64,000 bases of DNA from assembly GCF_030708455.1 (NCBI RefSeq), contig NZ_JAUYWF010000002.1, forward strand, positions 1-64,000, written 5' to 3'. Every line of letters begins with the position of its first letter. Position 1 is the first letter of the stretch. The position numbers and the translations under genes were made by a program. Origin of the DNA: Halomonas sp. SSL-5 (GTDB lineage Bacteria; Pseudomonadota; Gammaproteobacteria; Pseudomonadales; Halomonadaceae). Shown here in pieces: positions 24,124 to 34,371 of this stretch. A model generated the notes under the pieces. It was given only the letters and a program-made list of their open reading frames with translations. It did no database searches and had not been told where the DNA came from.

Positions 24124-26183
24124 TGGCGCGCCTCCTCTCCGGCATGCCCCGCCGCCAGCGCCTCATCGGCCTGTGGCTGCTGCTCAGCGGCGTCAGCATC
24201 TTCGGCGGCGCCACCTTCGCCCTGTGGCTCGACACCCTGTTCCAGCCCCAGGGCATCGCACGCCTGGTGCTATGGGCGGGGTGCTTCTCCGGCGGCGCTA
24301 CGATCTTCCTGGTCGGCCTGCTCCTCGAACGCCAGCTGTTTACGCCGCTGCGCCACCTGCAGGTGCAGCTGGCGCGCCTGGTGGCCAATCCCGACGCCCG
24401 CGACGACTACCCCCCCGAGGGCTGGTTGCGCGCCCTCGGTCCCGACCTGGTGCGGATGCGCGAGGCGTGGCGCAGCGACCGCACTCGCTTGGCCACCGCC
24501 CACGCCGAGGGGGCGCGTAGCGCCGCGCGTATTCGTCAGGAGCTCGAGACCCTGCTGCAGGTGCTCGACACCCCACTGCTGCTCTGCGACCACCACCGCC
24601 GCATCCTGCTCTTCAACCAGGCCGCCGAGACACTGTTCGAGGACCACACCAGCCTGGGGCTGGGCAAGCGACTCGAGACCCTGCTGCCCGCCGCGAGCCT
24701 GCAGGATGCCCTGCGCCAGCTGCCCGCGAATGGCGCCCCGCGCGAGGTGCTGGTGCCCAGCGGCGAGCGCTGGCTGCGCGCCATGCTGCGCCGGGTGCCC
24801 GGCAGCCACGGCGAGACCCTGCTGACCCTCACCGACACCACCGCCGCCTGGACCAGCGAGATGGGCGCCCGCGCCGAACTGCTCGATGGCCTGCCACGGC
24901 TGCGCCGCCACGGCGCCAGCCTGACCAGCGCCGCCGACGCCCTCTCCGCCCTGCCGGAAGGGGCCGGGGAGATGCGCCGTCGGCTGGAGAGGGTGATCCA
25001 TGAGGAGAGTCAGGGCCTGGGCGAAGACATCGAGGGCCTGGCGTCCCTGGTCGAGCGCATGCAGCAGGAGGGGGAGCGGCTGGTGCCGCTGTGGTCCAAC
25101 GACCTCTGGGCCAGCCTCAACGAACGCCGCCCCGTCGAGCGCCAGGTGACCGCCGTGGGCATGCCGGCCTGGCTCAAGGGCGACGCCAGTGCCCTGCTGG
25201 TACTGCTTGGCTCGCTGCTCGACACCCTGGAGGCGACGCTGGGCGAGACGCCCCTGGAGGGCGAGGTGTGCCTGGGTAACAAGCGGGTCTACCTCGACCT
25301 GATCTGGCAGGGTGCGCCGCTCTCCGAGCGGCATCTGGGCGAGTGGCAGCAGCGACGCCTGGAGTCGTTGCCCCTCAATCCTCGGGTGGCCGACGTGCTG
25401 CGCCAGCACGCCAGCGACGCCTGGAGCCTGGCCGATGACGACGGCCAGCATGCCCGCCTGCGCCTGCCCCTGCATGCCGCCGAGCGGGTCGGTGCGCCGC
25501 GTGCGGCGACCCCGCCACGCCCCGAGTTCCACGACTTCGGCATCGCCGACCTGCCGGCCCCCGATGCGGAACTGGCCGCGCGCCCGTTGCGCGCCCTGGA
25601 GGTGGTGGCCTTCGACACCGAGACCACCGGGCTGGAGCTGCGCCGCGGCGATACCGTGATCAGCATCGGCGCCTGTCGTATCGTCAACGCGCGGCTGCTG
25701 GCCAGCGAGACCTTCGATCTCTATGTCGATCCGGGCAAGTCGATTCCGCCGGCCAGCACCGCCATCCACGGCATCACCGACGATGCCGTGGCCGGCGCGC
25801 CCCCCCTCGCCGTCGCCCTGCCGCGCTTCCGCAACTACGTGGGCGACGCGGTGATCCTGGCCCACAACGCCGCCTTCGACCTGCTGGCCCTGCAGCCGCC
25901 GGGCGCCGGCATCGATCTGGACATGCCGGTGCTCGACACCCTGCTGATCTCCCGGGCCCTCGATGCCAGCCTCGACGGACACGACCTGGATACCCTCGCC
26001 GAACGCTACGGCCTCACCTTCCCGCCCGGCACCCGCCATACCGCCCTGGGCGATGCGCGAGTCACCGCCGAGCTGTGGCTCTCGCTGCTACCCCGCCTCG
26101 AGGCCCGCGGCATCGATACCCTGGAGAAGGCGCTGGCCCTGCAGGCCAGCGCCCTCAACAAGGAGGACGCCTGTGCGTCATGA
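24123..26183 (+). CDS. Membrane PAS/degenerate sensor kinase fused to DnaQ-type 3'-5' exonuclease
   Basis: 686 aa. Two membrane helices (about residues 14-34 and 44-64) are followed by a HAMP-like linker and a PAS-like domain (LLLCDHHRRILLFNQAAETLF). A region laid out like a histidine kinase follows, but it lacks a phospho-accepting His and has only a vestigial ATP site (GDASALLVLLGSLLDTL). Residues about 495-665 form a complete DEDDh exonuclease: DTET with Asp498 and Glu500, AHNAAFD, and HTALGDARVTAEL. It is translationally coupled to the receiver gene and precedes the symporter-kinase genes. A signalling role for the exonuclease, for example on a nucleotide or RNA, is only an inference; DnaQ-fold domains also proofread DNA. 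Confidence 0.85.
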   Translation: MARLLSGMPRRQRLIGLWLLLSGVSIFGGATFALWLDTLFQPQGIARLVLWAGCFSGGATIFLVGLLLERQLFTPLRHLQVQLARLVANPDARDDYPPEGWLRALGPDLVRMREAWRSDRTRLATAHAEGARSAARIRQELETLLQVLDTPLLLCDHHRRILLFNQAAETLFEDHTSLGLGKRLETLLPAASLQDALRQLPANGAPREVLVPSGERWLRAMLRRVPGSHGETLLTLTDTTAAWTSEMGARAELLDGLPRLRRHGASLTSAADALSALPEGAGEMRRRLERVIHEESQGLGEDIEGLASLVERMQQEGERLVPLWSNDLWASLNERRPVERQVTAVGMPAWLKGDASALLVLLGSLLDTLEATLGETPLEGEVCLGNKRVYLDLIWQGAPLSERHLGEWQQRRLESLPLNPRVADVLRQHASDAWSLADDDGQHARLRLPLHAAERVGAPRAATPPRPEFHDFGIADLPAPDAELAARPLRALEVVAFDTETTGLELRRGDTVISIGACRIVNARLLASETFDLYVDPGKSIPPASTAIHGITDDAVAGAPPLAVALPRFRNYVGDAVILAHNAAFDLLALQPPGAGIDLDMPVLDTLLISRALDASLDGHDLDTLAERYGLTFPPGTRHTALGDARVTAELWLSLLPRLEARGIDTLEKALALQASALNKEDACAS

Positions 26184-26211
26184 CCGCCACCGCTGACCAC
26201 AGGGCCGCCCC

Positions 26212-26430
26212 ATGCTGAGCGCCCCGCGCCGCCGTGAACGCCTGCTGGCGCTGATCGTGCTGGCCAGCCTGCTGTTCACGCCACCGCTGGTGCTGGTCCC
26301 CGACCGCGCCGGCGCGATCTCCTGGTTGCCGCTCTATCTGTTCATCGCCTGGGGCCTGGTCATCGGCCTGGCCGCCTGGCTGATGGAGCACCCGGCGCCG
26401 CCAGCGGAACGCACCCCACCCGAGGAGTAG
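26212..26430 (+). CDS. Small two-helix membrane protein ahead of the symporter-kinase
   Basis: 72 aa with a basic N terminus and two membrane helices (LLALIVLASLLFTPPLVLV and LPLYLFIAWGLVIGLAAWLM), ending in a short Pro/Glu tail. It ends 3 bp before the symporter-kinase ATG, so the pair is co-translated. Small two-helix proteins (DUF4212, YhdT/DUF997 types) commonly sit directly before sodium:solute symporters as companions. The similarity here is in size, topology and position; I cannot assign the family from sequence alone. Confidence 0.8.
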   Translation: MLSAPRRRERLLALIVLASLLFTPPLVLVPDRAGAISWLPLYLFIAWGLVIGLAAWLMEHPAPPAERTPPEE

Positions 26431-26433
26431 GCC

Positions 26434-29175
26434 ATGCGCAGCGACCTCGTGGTGCTCGGCGTCGCCTTCGGCTACCTGGCACTGCTGTTCCTGATCGCCG
26501 CCTGGGGCGACCGCCGTGCGGAACAGGGTCGCTCGCTGATCGGCTCGCCCAACGTCTATGCGCTCTCCATCGCCGTCTACTGCACCGCCTGGACCTTCTA
26601 TGGCAGCGTGGGGCGCGCCGCCCAGTTCGGCCCCGGCTTCCTGCTGATCTACCTGGGCCCGACCCTGGCGATGCTGATGGCGCCCTTCCTGATCCGCAAG
26701 ATGGTGCGCATCGCCGGTGCCCAGCGCATCACCTCCATCGCCGACTTCATCAGCGCCCGCTACGGCAAGAGCTCGAGCCTGGGTGCCCTGGTGGCACTGA
26801 TCGCGCTGATCGGCATCACGCCCTACATCGCCCTGCAGCTCAAGGCGATCACCGTCAGCCACGCGGTGCTGGTCAACTACCCCCAGGCCGCCGACCTGCG
26901 CCTCGCCGACGAGCCCTTCTGGTTCGACAAGTCGTTCTGGGTGGCGCTGGTGCTGGCGGTGTTCATCATCCTCTTCGGCACCCGCCACCTGGATGCCAGC
27001 GAACGCCACGAGGGCATGGTGGCGGCCATCGCCTTCGAGTCGCTGGTCAAGCTGGTGGCCTTCCTCTCGGTGGGGGTGTTCACCGTCTTCGTGCTCTTCC
27101 AGGGCCCCGGCGACCTCTTCGCCCGGGTCGCCGCCACGCCGGAACTGGCCGCGCGGCTGGGGCTGGATGCCGTGCCCGGCGGCGCCACCGGCTGGGCGGG
27201 CATGCTGGTGCTGGCCTTCCTGGCCTTCCTCACCCTGCCCCGCCAGTTCCAGGTGCTGGTGGTGGAGAACGTCGATGAACGCCATCTGGCGCGCGCCAGC
27301 TGGCTCTTCCCGCTCTACCTGCTGGCCATCAACCTGTTCGTGATCCCCATCGCCATGGCCGGGCTGCTGCTGATGGGCGACGCCGACCCCGACAGCTTCG
27401 TGCTCACCCTGCCGCTCTCGGCGGACCTCAAGGGCCTGCCGCTGCTGGTCTTCATCGGCGGGCTCTCGGCGGCCACCAGCATGGTGATCGTCGAGACCAT
27501 CGCCCTCTCCACCATGGTCAGCAACCAGCTGATCATGCCCCTGCTGCTGCGCACCCGGCGCCTGCACCGCAGCGCCAGCGGCGAACTGGCCGGCTGGCTG
27601 CTGGGCATCCGCCGCGTGGCCATCGTGCTGATCCTTCTGCTGGGCTACCTCTACCACGCCCTGGTCGGCGACGCCTACAGCCTGGTGACCATCGGCCTGG
27701 TCTCCTTCGCCGCCGCCTGCCAGTTCGCCCCGGCCATGCTGGTCGGCATGTACTGGCGCGGCGCCCATCGCCGCGGCGCCGCCCTGGGGCTGATCGCCGG
27801 CACCCTGGTGTGGGCCTGGACGCTGCTGATCCCGGGCTTCGCCCAGTCCGGCTGGCTGGACGCCACCTTCCTCGAGCAGGGCCCCTTCGGCATCGCCTGG
27901 CTGCGGCCCTACGCGCTGTTCGGCCTCGAGGGCTGGGACATCTATACCCACTCGCTGTTGTGGAGCCTGACCGCCAACCTCGGCCTGCTGGTCGGGGTCT
28001 CGCTGTTCAGCCGCCAGTCGCCGCTGGAGCAGACCCAGGCGGCGCTGTTCGCCGAGGCGATGCACCCCCACCTGCTGCAGACCTCGCTATGGCACGGCCA
28101 GACCACCCGCGGCGAGCTGCGCGCGCTGCTCGACCGCTACCTGGGCACCGGCGCGACTGCCCGGGTGTTCGCCGACGTCGAACTCCAGGAGAGCGATGCC
28201 GAACAGCCGGCCACCCCGACCCAGATCGCACGGGCCGAGCAGGCCCTCTCCGGGGCGCTGGGCAACGCCTCGGCGCGGGTGCTGATCAACTCGGTGGTGC
28301 GCGGCGAGGCGTTGGACCTGGAATCGATCCTCAGCATCCTCGACACCACCTCCGAGACCCTGGAGATGAACCGCCGCCTGGAGCAGAAGTCCAGCGAGCT
28401 GGCCCAGGCCAGCGAGGAGCTGCGCGCCGCCAACGAGCGCCTGCGCGAGCTCGACCGTCTCAAGGACGAGTTCGTGGCCATGGTCAGCCACGAGCTGCGC
28501 ACCCCGCTCACCTCGATCCGCGCCTTCGCCGAGATCCTGCGCGACAGCGGCGACCTGCCCGAGGAGAAGCGCCTCCACTTCCTCGACGTGGTGGTCAAGG
28601 AGAGCCAGCGCCTGTCGCGGCTGATCGAGGAGATCCTCGACCTGGCGCGCCTGGAGAGCGGGCGCCTGACCCTGACTCCCCAGCGCCTGGACCTGGTGGC
28701 GCTGGCCCGCCACAGCGTGGATGCGGTGCACCATATGCAGGAGGATCGTGGTGTGGCGCTCGAGGTGGCGATCGAGCTCGAGGAGGCCCCGGTCATCGGC
28801 GACCCGGACCGGCTCGAGCAGGTGATCATCAACCTGCTCGACAACGCCGGCAAGTTTGCCGACGAGGCAAGGCCCCGGGTGCGCCTGAACCTGGTGCGCC
28901 ACAAGACCCACTACCGCCTGGCGGTGGAGGACAACGGCCCCGGCATCGACCCGGATGAGCGCGAGCGGGTGTTCGAGAAGTTCCACCAGATCCAGCGCCC
29001 CGAGGAGTCGCCGGACAAGCGCCGCGGCCGCCCCCGCGGCAGCGGCCTGGGCCTGCCCATCAGCCGCGGCATCGTCGCCCACCTGGGCGGCCGGCTATGG
29101 GTGGAGGATGCCCCCCACCTGGGCGGCGCCTGCCTGATCATGGAGCTGCCGGAGGCGCCCCCCGAGACGCCTTAA
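26434..29175 (+). CDS. Sodium:solute symporter-histidine kinase hybrid (CrbS/CbrA type)
   Basis: 913 aa. The N-terminal ~500 residues are an SLC5/SSS transporter with about 13 helices (SIAVYCTAWTFYGSVGRAA, then ITSIADFISARYGKSSSL). A linker with a coiled coil (LEQKSSELAQASEELRAANERL) leads to a HisKA domain with the phospho-His at 686 in MVSHELRTPL. The ATPase domain has the N box NLLDNAGKF, G1 DNGPGID and G2 GSGLGLPI. No receiver is attached. Family knowledge: CrbS/MxtR-type kinases control acetyl-CoA synthetase and acetate use; CbrA controls carbon/nitrogen balance through CbrB. The receiver at 23752 is the nearest candidate partner, since a LuxR-type CrbR is not in this locus. Confidence 0.93.
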   Translation: MRSDLVVLGVAFGYLALLFLIAAWGDRRAEQGRSLIGSPNVYALSIAVYCTAWTFYGSVGRAAQFGPGFLLIYLGPTLAMLMAPFLIRKMVRIAGAQRITSIADFISARYGKSSSLGALVALIALIGITPYIALQLKAITVSHAVLVNYPQAADLRLADEPFWFDKSFWVALVLAVFIILFGTRHLDASERHEGMVAAIAFESLVKLVAFLSVGVFTVFVLFQGPGDLFARVAATPELAARLGLDAVPGGATGWAGMLVLAFLAFLTLPRQFQVLVVENVDERHLARASWLFPLYLLAINLFVIPIAMAGLLLMGDADPDSFVLTLPLSADLKGLPLLVFIGGLSAATSMVIVETIALSTMVSNQLIMPLLLRTRRLHRSASGELAGWLLGIRRVAIVLILLLGYLYHALVGDAYSLVTIGLVSFAAACQFAPAMLVGMYWRGAHRRGAALGLIAGTLVWAWTLLIPGFAQSGWLDATFLEQGPFGIAWLRPYALFGLEGWDIYTHSLLWSLTANLGLLVGVSLFSRQSPLEQTQAALFAEAMHPHLLQTSLWHGQTTRGELRALLDRYLGTGATARVFADVELQESDAEQPATPTQIARAEQALSGALGNASARVLINSVVRGEALDLESILSILDTTSETLEMNRRLEQKSSELAQASEELRAANERLRELDRLKDEFVAMVSHELRTPLTSIRAFAEILRDSGDLPEEKRLHFLDVVVKESQRLSRLIEEILDLARLESGRLTLTPQRLDLVALARHSVDAVHHMQEDRGVALEVAIELEEAPVIGDPDRLEQVIINLLDNAGKFADEARPRVRLNLVRHKTHYRLAVEDNGPGIDPDERERVFEKFHQIQRPEESPDKRRGRPRGSGLGLPISRGIVAHLGGRLWVEDAPHLGGACLIMELPEAPPETP

Positions 29176-30299
29176 CCCCGGCGCGCCTGCCGCTGCAGCG
29201 AGCGGATTCGCTGCAGGTCGTGGCGTAGCAGCAGGCGCTGGTCCTCGCCCAGGCGCGAGACATCCACCCAGCCATCCGCGGCACGGCCGGCGGCCAGGTT
29301 GTGGCGCTGCTCGGCCAGCAGCAGCTCCTGCAGCCGGCCATGGGCGGCGGTGAGCCCGCGGCAGGTCTCGGCATCGATGGCCTGCCGAGCGACCAGGGCG
29401 GCGAGGCGCCGCCGGGTGTCGGTCTCGCGCACCGCGTGGCGCAGCGCCAGCAGGCGCACCGCGGCGACCAGCGGCAGCATCGCCTGGTGCTTGAGGTTAA
29501 TGGCTCGCTCATGGGGCGCTCCCTCCAGGGAACCGGCCAGCCGGCCGAAACGATCCAGGGCCAGCGGCTGCTCGTCGAGCAGCGCGGCCATCTCGTCGAG
29601 GAAGAGTCCCGCCGCGGGAAGCCGCCCGGCGACCCAATCACGCAGCGCCTCGGCCAGCGCCTCATCGCCGTAGACCGGGGTGAAGTCGAGCAGGATATTG
29701 GCCTGCTGCACCCGCTTCACCCGTCGCTCGGCACTCCATATCTCCAGCTGGCGCTGCCACTCCGCCAGGCGCTTGCGCCACATCGGCCAGCGCGCCATGA
29801 CATGGCCCTGGCACAATGGGATGCCCGCCGCATCGAGGCGCTCGGTGAAGCGCTCGCCCAGCGACTGGAAGTAGCCGTCGATCTCGACGTGCCGGGCATC
29901 CGGATAGTCGTCGATGATCATGGCATTGTCCTGGTCGGGCCCGAGCAGGCTCTCGTGGCGGCCGCCGGAACCGAGCACCAGCACGCAATAGCCCACCGGC
30001 GGCGCCCCCCAGCCCTGTCCGCGCATCTCGATCTCGGCGAGGCGAATGGCGTGGCGGGTGAGCCAGGCGTTGTGGTCGCTGATCAGCTGTGCGATGCGCC
30101 AGCCGGGCAGGTCGAGGCGCACCAGGGCCTCCACCAGGGTGGGCTGCCAGGCGTGGGCGTCGGCGAGGTCGGGATGGGGCCCCAGGGTGATCAGGGCCTC
30201 GCGCAGGGGCGCGAGCAGGTCAGGCAGGGTGGCGGGATCCGGCGGGGTCTCCCCGGCGAACAACCCCCGCCACGGTGAGGCGCGATGCAGGAAGCGCAC
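29172..30299 (-). CDS. DUF294 nucleotidyltransferase-like protein without CBS/cNMP domains
   Basis: 375 aa from a GTG start. The nucleotidyltransferase-like motif is LGSGGRHESLLGPDQDNAMI, the GlnD-like GSxxRxExxxxxDxD pattern, with all acidic residues kept. The C-terminal 150 residues are the helical DUF294_C part. Most members are about 600 aa with an N-terminal cyclic-nucleotide and CBS pair; here only about 100 helical residues precede the catalytic domain. Homologs recur beside acetate-permease and CrbS-type loci. It is 17 bp after hlyU on the same strand and overlaps the convergent kinase gene by 4 bp. Substrate unknown. Confidence 0.87.
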   Translation of the reverse strand: MRFLHRASPWRGLFAGETPPDPATLPDLLAPLREALITLGPHPDLADAHAWQPTLVEALVRLDLPGWRIAQLISDHNAWLTRHAIRLAEIEMRGQGWGAPPVGYCVLVLGSGGRHESLLGPDQDNAMIIDDYPDARHVEIDGYFQSLGERFTERLDAAGIPLCQGHVMARWPMWRKRLAEWQRQLEIWSAERRVKRVQQANILLDFTPVYGDEALAEALRDWVAGRLPAAGLFLDEMAALLDEQPLALDRFGRLAGSLEGAPHERAINLKHQAMLPLVAAVRLLALRHAVRETDTRRRLAALVARQAIDAETCRGLTAAHGRLQELLLAEQRHNLAAGRAADGWVDVSRLGEDQRLLLRHDLQRIRSLQRQARRG

Positions 30300-30316
30300 G
30301 GCTCTCTCGACGGGCT

Positions 30317-30637
30317 CTAGCGGGCGAACATGTCGTCGCCCATCTCGTCGATGAAGCGTCGCGCCTTGCTGATCATCAGCTCGTCGCAGGCCTCGCGGCC
30401 GGGCACCATGTCCGAGCGCTCGAAGCGATGCTCGAGTACCTCGTCTTCCTCCTCCTCGCCGTCGCCGGTCAGCGGGCGGCGAATCCAGCCGCTGACGCGG
30501 TACTGACCGCCCTCCCTGGCCGGCTCGGAGATGATCAGGTAGCCGTTGTGCTCCACCGGCTCGGCGGCCGGCGCGTTGCCCGGGGTGGCATCGTCATCGC
30601 CGGCACCGAACAGTCCGGAGAGAAGCTTCTTGAACAT
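30317..30637 (-). CDS. HlyU-family small protein
   Basis: 106 aa from the ATG at 30637, with AAGGAG 7 bp upstream. An N-terminal amphipathic/basic start (MFKKLLSGLFG) and the family core NGYLIISEPAREGGQYRVSG, then EHRFERSDMV and KARRFIDEMGD, match the HlyU family annotated as transcriptional activators. The family name comes from a Rhizobium-type annotation; this protein has no helix-turn-helix visible to me, so a DNA-binding role is doubtful. It lies between argG and the DUF294 gene. Confidence 0.85.
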   Translation of the reverse strand: MFKKLLSGLFGAGDDDATPGNAPAAEPVEHNGYLIISEPAREGGQYRVSGWIRRPLTGDGEEEEDEVLEHRFERSDMVPGREACDELMISKARRFIDEMGDDMFAR

Positions 30638-30687
30638 GGTGTGGCTCCTTGTGCCTGCGGGGCACCCGTGGGCGCCCCGCAGAGGCA

Positions 30688-31908
<1,221 letters not shown>

Positions 31909-32079
31909 TCGAGGAGCTCCTTTCTGATCAACGCGTGAAGTGTCCAGTATAGCGCGCCAGCCGGGCCTCGAATACCGTCCGCGGGACGTCTCGGAAGCGA
32001 GCTGCTAGACTGCGCGGATTCGGCCCCGGCCGCGGCCGACCCGCCCCTGACACGAAGGCCAGACACGAAGGAGAGGTGC

Positions 32080-32748
32080 ATGAGCGAGGCGATCGCCCGC
32101 GACCTGATGGCACAACGATTCCGCAGCTACCTGCCGGTGGTGGTGGACCTGGAAACCGGCGGCTTCAACCCCGAGCGCAACGCGATCCTCGAGATCGCCG
32201 CGGTCACCCTGACCATGGACGCCGAGGGCAACCTGATTCCCGAGTCCACCTACGCCTTCCACGTGGAGCCCTTCGCGGGTACCAGCGTCGAGCAGTCGGC
32301 ACTGGACTTCACCGGCATCAAGCTCGACGACCCCCTGCGCCGCCAGGTGGCGGTCTCCGAGGCCGAGGCGATGAACGAGATCTTCCGGCCGGTGCGCAAG
32401 TCGATCAAGGCCCATGGCTGCACCCGCGCCATCCTGGTCGGCCACAACTCGGCGTTCGACCACGGCTTCCTCAACGCCGCGGTGAACCGCTGCGGCATCA
32501 AGCGCAATCCCTTCCACCCGTTCTCCAGCTTCGATACCGCCTCACTGGCCGGCCTGATGTATGGCCAGACGGTGCTGGCCCGCGCCTGCCGCGCCGCCGG
32601 CATCGAGTTCAGCAACAGCGAGGCCCACTCGGCGCGCTACGATACCGAACGCACCGCCGAGCTGTTCTGCGCCATGGTCAACCGCTACAAGGAGATCGGC
32701 GGCTGGGCCCAGGCCCAACGCGAGCAGGGGATGGAGGAGCAGCCGTAA
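32080..32748 (+). CDS. rnt: Ribonuclease T
   Basis: 222 aa, similar to E. coli RNase T (215 aa). DEDDh motifs are VVDLETGGFNPERN (Exo I), GHNSAFDHGFL (Exo II) and AHSARYDTERTAEL (Exo III). It trims 3' ends of tRNA and other small RNAs as a homodimer. Ribosome site GGAGAGG precedes the ATG. It ends at a shared bidirectional terminator with grxD. Confidence 0.97.
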   Translation: MSEAIARDLMAQRFRSYLPVVVDLETGGFNPERNAILEIAAVTLTMDAEGNLIPESTYAFHVEPFAGTSVEQSALDFTGIKLDDPLRRQVAVSEAEAMNEIFRPVRKSIKAHGCTRAILVGHNSAFDHGFLNAAVNRCGIKRNPFHPFSSFDTASLAGLMYGQTVLARACRAAGIEFSNSEAHSARYDTERTAELFCAMVNRYKEIGGWAQAQREQGMEEQP

Positions 32749-32796
32749 GCTGCAAGGAGCAAGAAACGCAGGTTGGGTGGGGCATCCATCAAAAGC

Positions 32797-32830
32797 AAAA
32801 CCCCCGAAGGCTTCCACCTTCGGGGGTTTT
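32797..32830. terminator. Bidirectional rho-independent terminator between rnt and grxD
   Basis: A perfect 14-bp stem (AAAACCCCCGAAGG / CCTTCGGGGGTTTT) has a 6-base loop. It ends in T's on one strand and begins with A's, so it can work in both directions for the convergent genes. Confidence 0.95.
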
Positions 32831-32853
32831 GCGTGTAGCCCGTCGCTTGGCGC

Positions 32854-33195
32854 TTACTGCTCGGCGTCATCCTTGTGCTTCGCGGCGGTTTGCTTGATCA
32901 GCGTCTCGAGCTCACCGTTCTGGTGCATCTCGATCACGATGTCGCAGCCGCCGACCAGCTCGCCCTCGACCCACAGCTGCGGGAAGGTAGGCCAGCTGGC
33001 GTACTTGGGCAGCTCGGCGCGGATGTCGGGGTTGTCCAGGATGTTGACGAAGGCGAAGCGCTCACCGCAGGACATCAGTGCCTGCACGGTCTGGGCGGAG
33101 AAGCCGCACTGGGGCAGCTGGGGGGTGCCCTTCATGTAGATCAGGATCGGGTTCTCGCCGATCTGGCGCTGGATGTTCTCGAGGGTGGTGCTCAT
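32854..33195 (-). CDS. grxD: Monothiol glutaredoxin (CGFS type)
   Basis: 113 aa. The CGFS active site is at residues 30-33 after PILIYMKGTPQLPQ. The glutathione/2Fe-2S contacts WPTFPQLWV and GGCDI are present. It carries 2Fe-2S clusters with BolA-type partners and supports iron-sulfur assembly. It is transcribed alone, convergent with rnt. Confidence 0.97.
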   Translation of the reverse strand: MSTTLENIQRQIGENPILIYMKGTPQLPQCGFSAQTVQALMSCGERFAFVNILDNPDIRAELPKYASWPTFPQLWVEGELVGGCDIVIEMHQNGELETLIKQTAAKHKDDAEQ

Positions 33196-33359
33196 GGCGT
33201 CTCCCTATGAATGTCACGGATAACAGAGGTCGCGGATGCCGGCTCGGACAATACCCGACCCCGGCGGTAGGTCTTGGTACTGGCCATTCTACTGATCCCT
33301 GTCGCGTTGCGCATCCCCCGGCGGCTGGCTAGGATGTGCGTTTTTACGAGGAGCACCCC

Positions 33360-34286
33360 ATGGCCACTCGGCACTTCCTGACCCTGTTGGATGCCAGCCC
33401 CGAAGAGCTGAGCAACCTGATCCAGCGCGCCATCACCATCAAGAACGCGCTCAAGGTGGAGGGGCCCACCTATACCCCCTTCCCGAACCACACCATGGCG
33501 ATGATCTTCGAGAAGTCCTCGACCCGCACCCGGGTCTCCTTCGAGACCGCCATGGCGCATTTCGGTGGCCATGCGCTGTTCCTCTCGCCCCGCGACACCC
33601 AGCTCGGCCGCGGCGAGCCCATCGGCGATACCGCCCGGGTGCTCTCGGAGATGGTCGACATCGTGATGATCCGCACCTTCTCCCACACAGGTCTCGAGGC
33701 CTACGCCGCCGCCAGCAGCGTGCCGGTGATCAACGCCCTCACCGACGACTACCATCCCTGCCAGCTGCTCGCCGACGTGATGACCTGGACCGAGCTGCGT
33801 GGCAGCGTGCGGGGCAAGACCGCGGTGTGGATCGGCGACGGCAACAACATGTGCCACTCCTGGATCAATGCCGCCCGCCAGTTCGACTTCCGGCTGCGCA
33901 TCTGCTGTCCCGAGGGCTATGAGCCGCGCCAGGATATCCTCGCGGCCGCCGGCGATCGCGTCAGCATCGTCCGCGACCCCGCCGAGGCCGTCGCGGGTGC
34001 CGACCTGGTGACCACCGATGTCTGGGCCTCCATGGGACAGGAGGAGGAGCAGGCCAAGCGCGAGGCGGCCTTCGCCGGGCTCCAGGTGACCGAGGCGCTG
34101 CTCGACCGCGCCCAGGACGACGCGCTCTTCCTGCACTGCCTGCCCGCCCACCGCGGCGAGGAGATCAGCGAGACCCTGCTCGACGACCCGCGGGCCGTGG
34201 TCTGGCAGGAGGCCGGCAACCGCCTGCACGCCCAGAAGGCGCTGATCGAGTTCCTGCTGCTCGGCGAGGTCCACGACACGCCGTGA
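33360..34286 (+). CDS. argF: Ornithine carbamoyltransferase
   Basis: 308 aa from the ATG at 33360, which has GAGGAG upstream; the in-frame ATG at 33336 lacks a ribosome site. The carbamoyl-phosphate loop [10 protein letters not shown], the HPCQ-like segment [11 protein letters not shown] and the ornithine/catalytic Cys motif [10 protein letters not shown] are all present. It makes citrulline from ornithine and carbamoyl phosphate, the step before argG. Confidence 0.97.
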   Translation: MATRHFLTLLDASPEELSNLIQRAITIKNALKVEGPTYTPFPNHTMAMIFEKSSTRTRVSFETAMAHFGGHALFLSPRDTQLGRGEPIGDTARVLSEMVDIVMIRTFSHTGLEAYAAASSVPVINALTDDYHPCQLLADVMTWTELRGSVRGKTAVWIGDGNNMCHSWINAARQFDFRLRICCPEGYEPRQDILAAAGDRVSIVRDPAEAVAGADLVTTDVWASMGQEEEQAKREAAFAGLQVTEALLDRAQDDALFLHCLPAHRGEEISETLLDDPRAVVWQEAGNRLHAQKALIEFLLLGEVHDTP

Positions 34287-34307
34287 CATTCGGGCACACA
34301 TAGACCT

Positions 34308-34335
34308 TTGTCTTATTCGACCAAGGTTGTATAAT
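34308..34335 (+). promoter_or_regulatory. Sigma-70 promoter for the 101-aa hypothetical gene
   Basis: TTGTCT (34308-34313) and a consensus TATAAT (34330-34335) with a 16-bp spacer lie 36 bp before the ATG at 34372. Confidence 0.7.
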
Positions 34336-34371
34336 GCGCCGCAGCACATTCCACCAGGGAAGACGCGGCGC

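Noticed and set aside
26155..28071. Minus-strand open frame of 638 codons over the exonuclease and symporter-kinase genes
   Set aside because: Gln/Gly/His-rich antisense artefact of high GC third positions.
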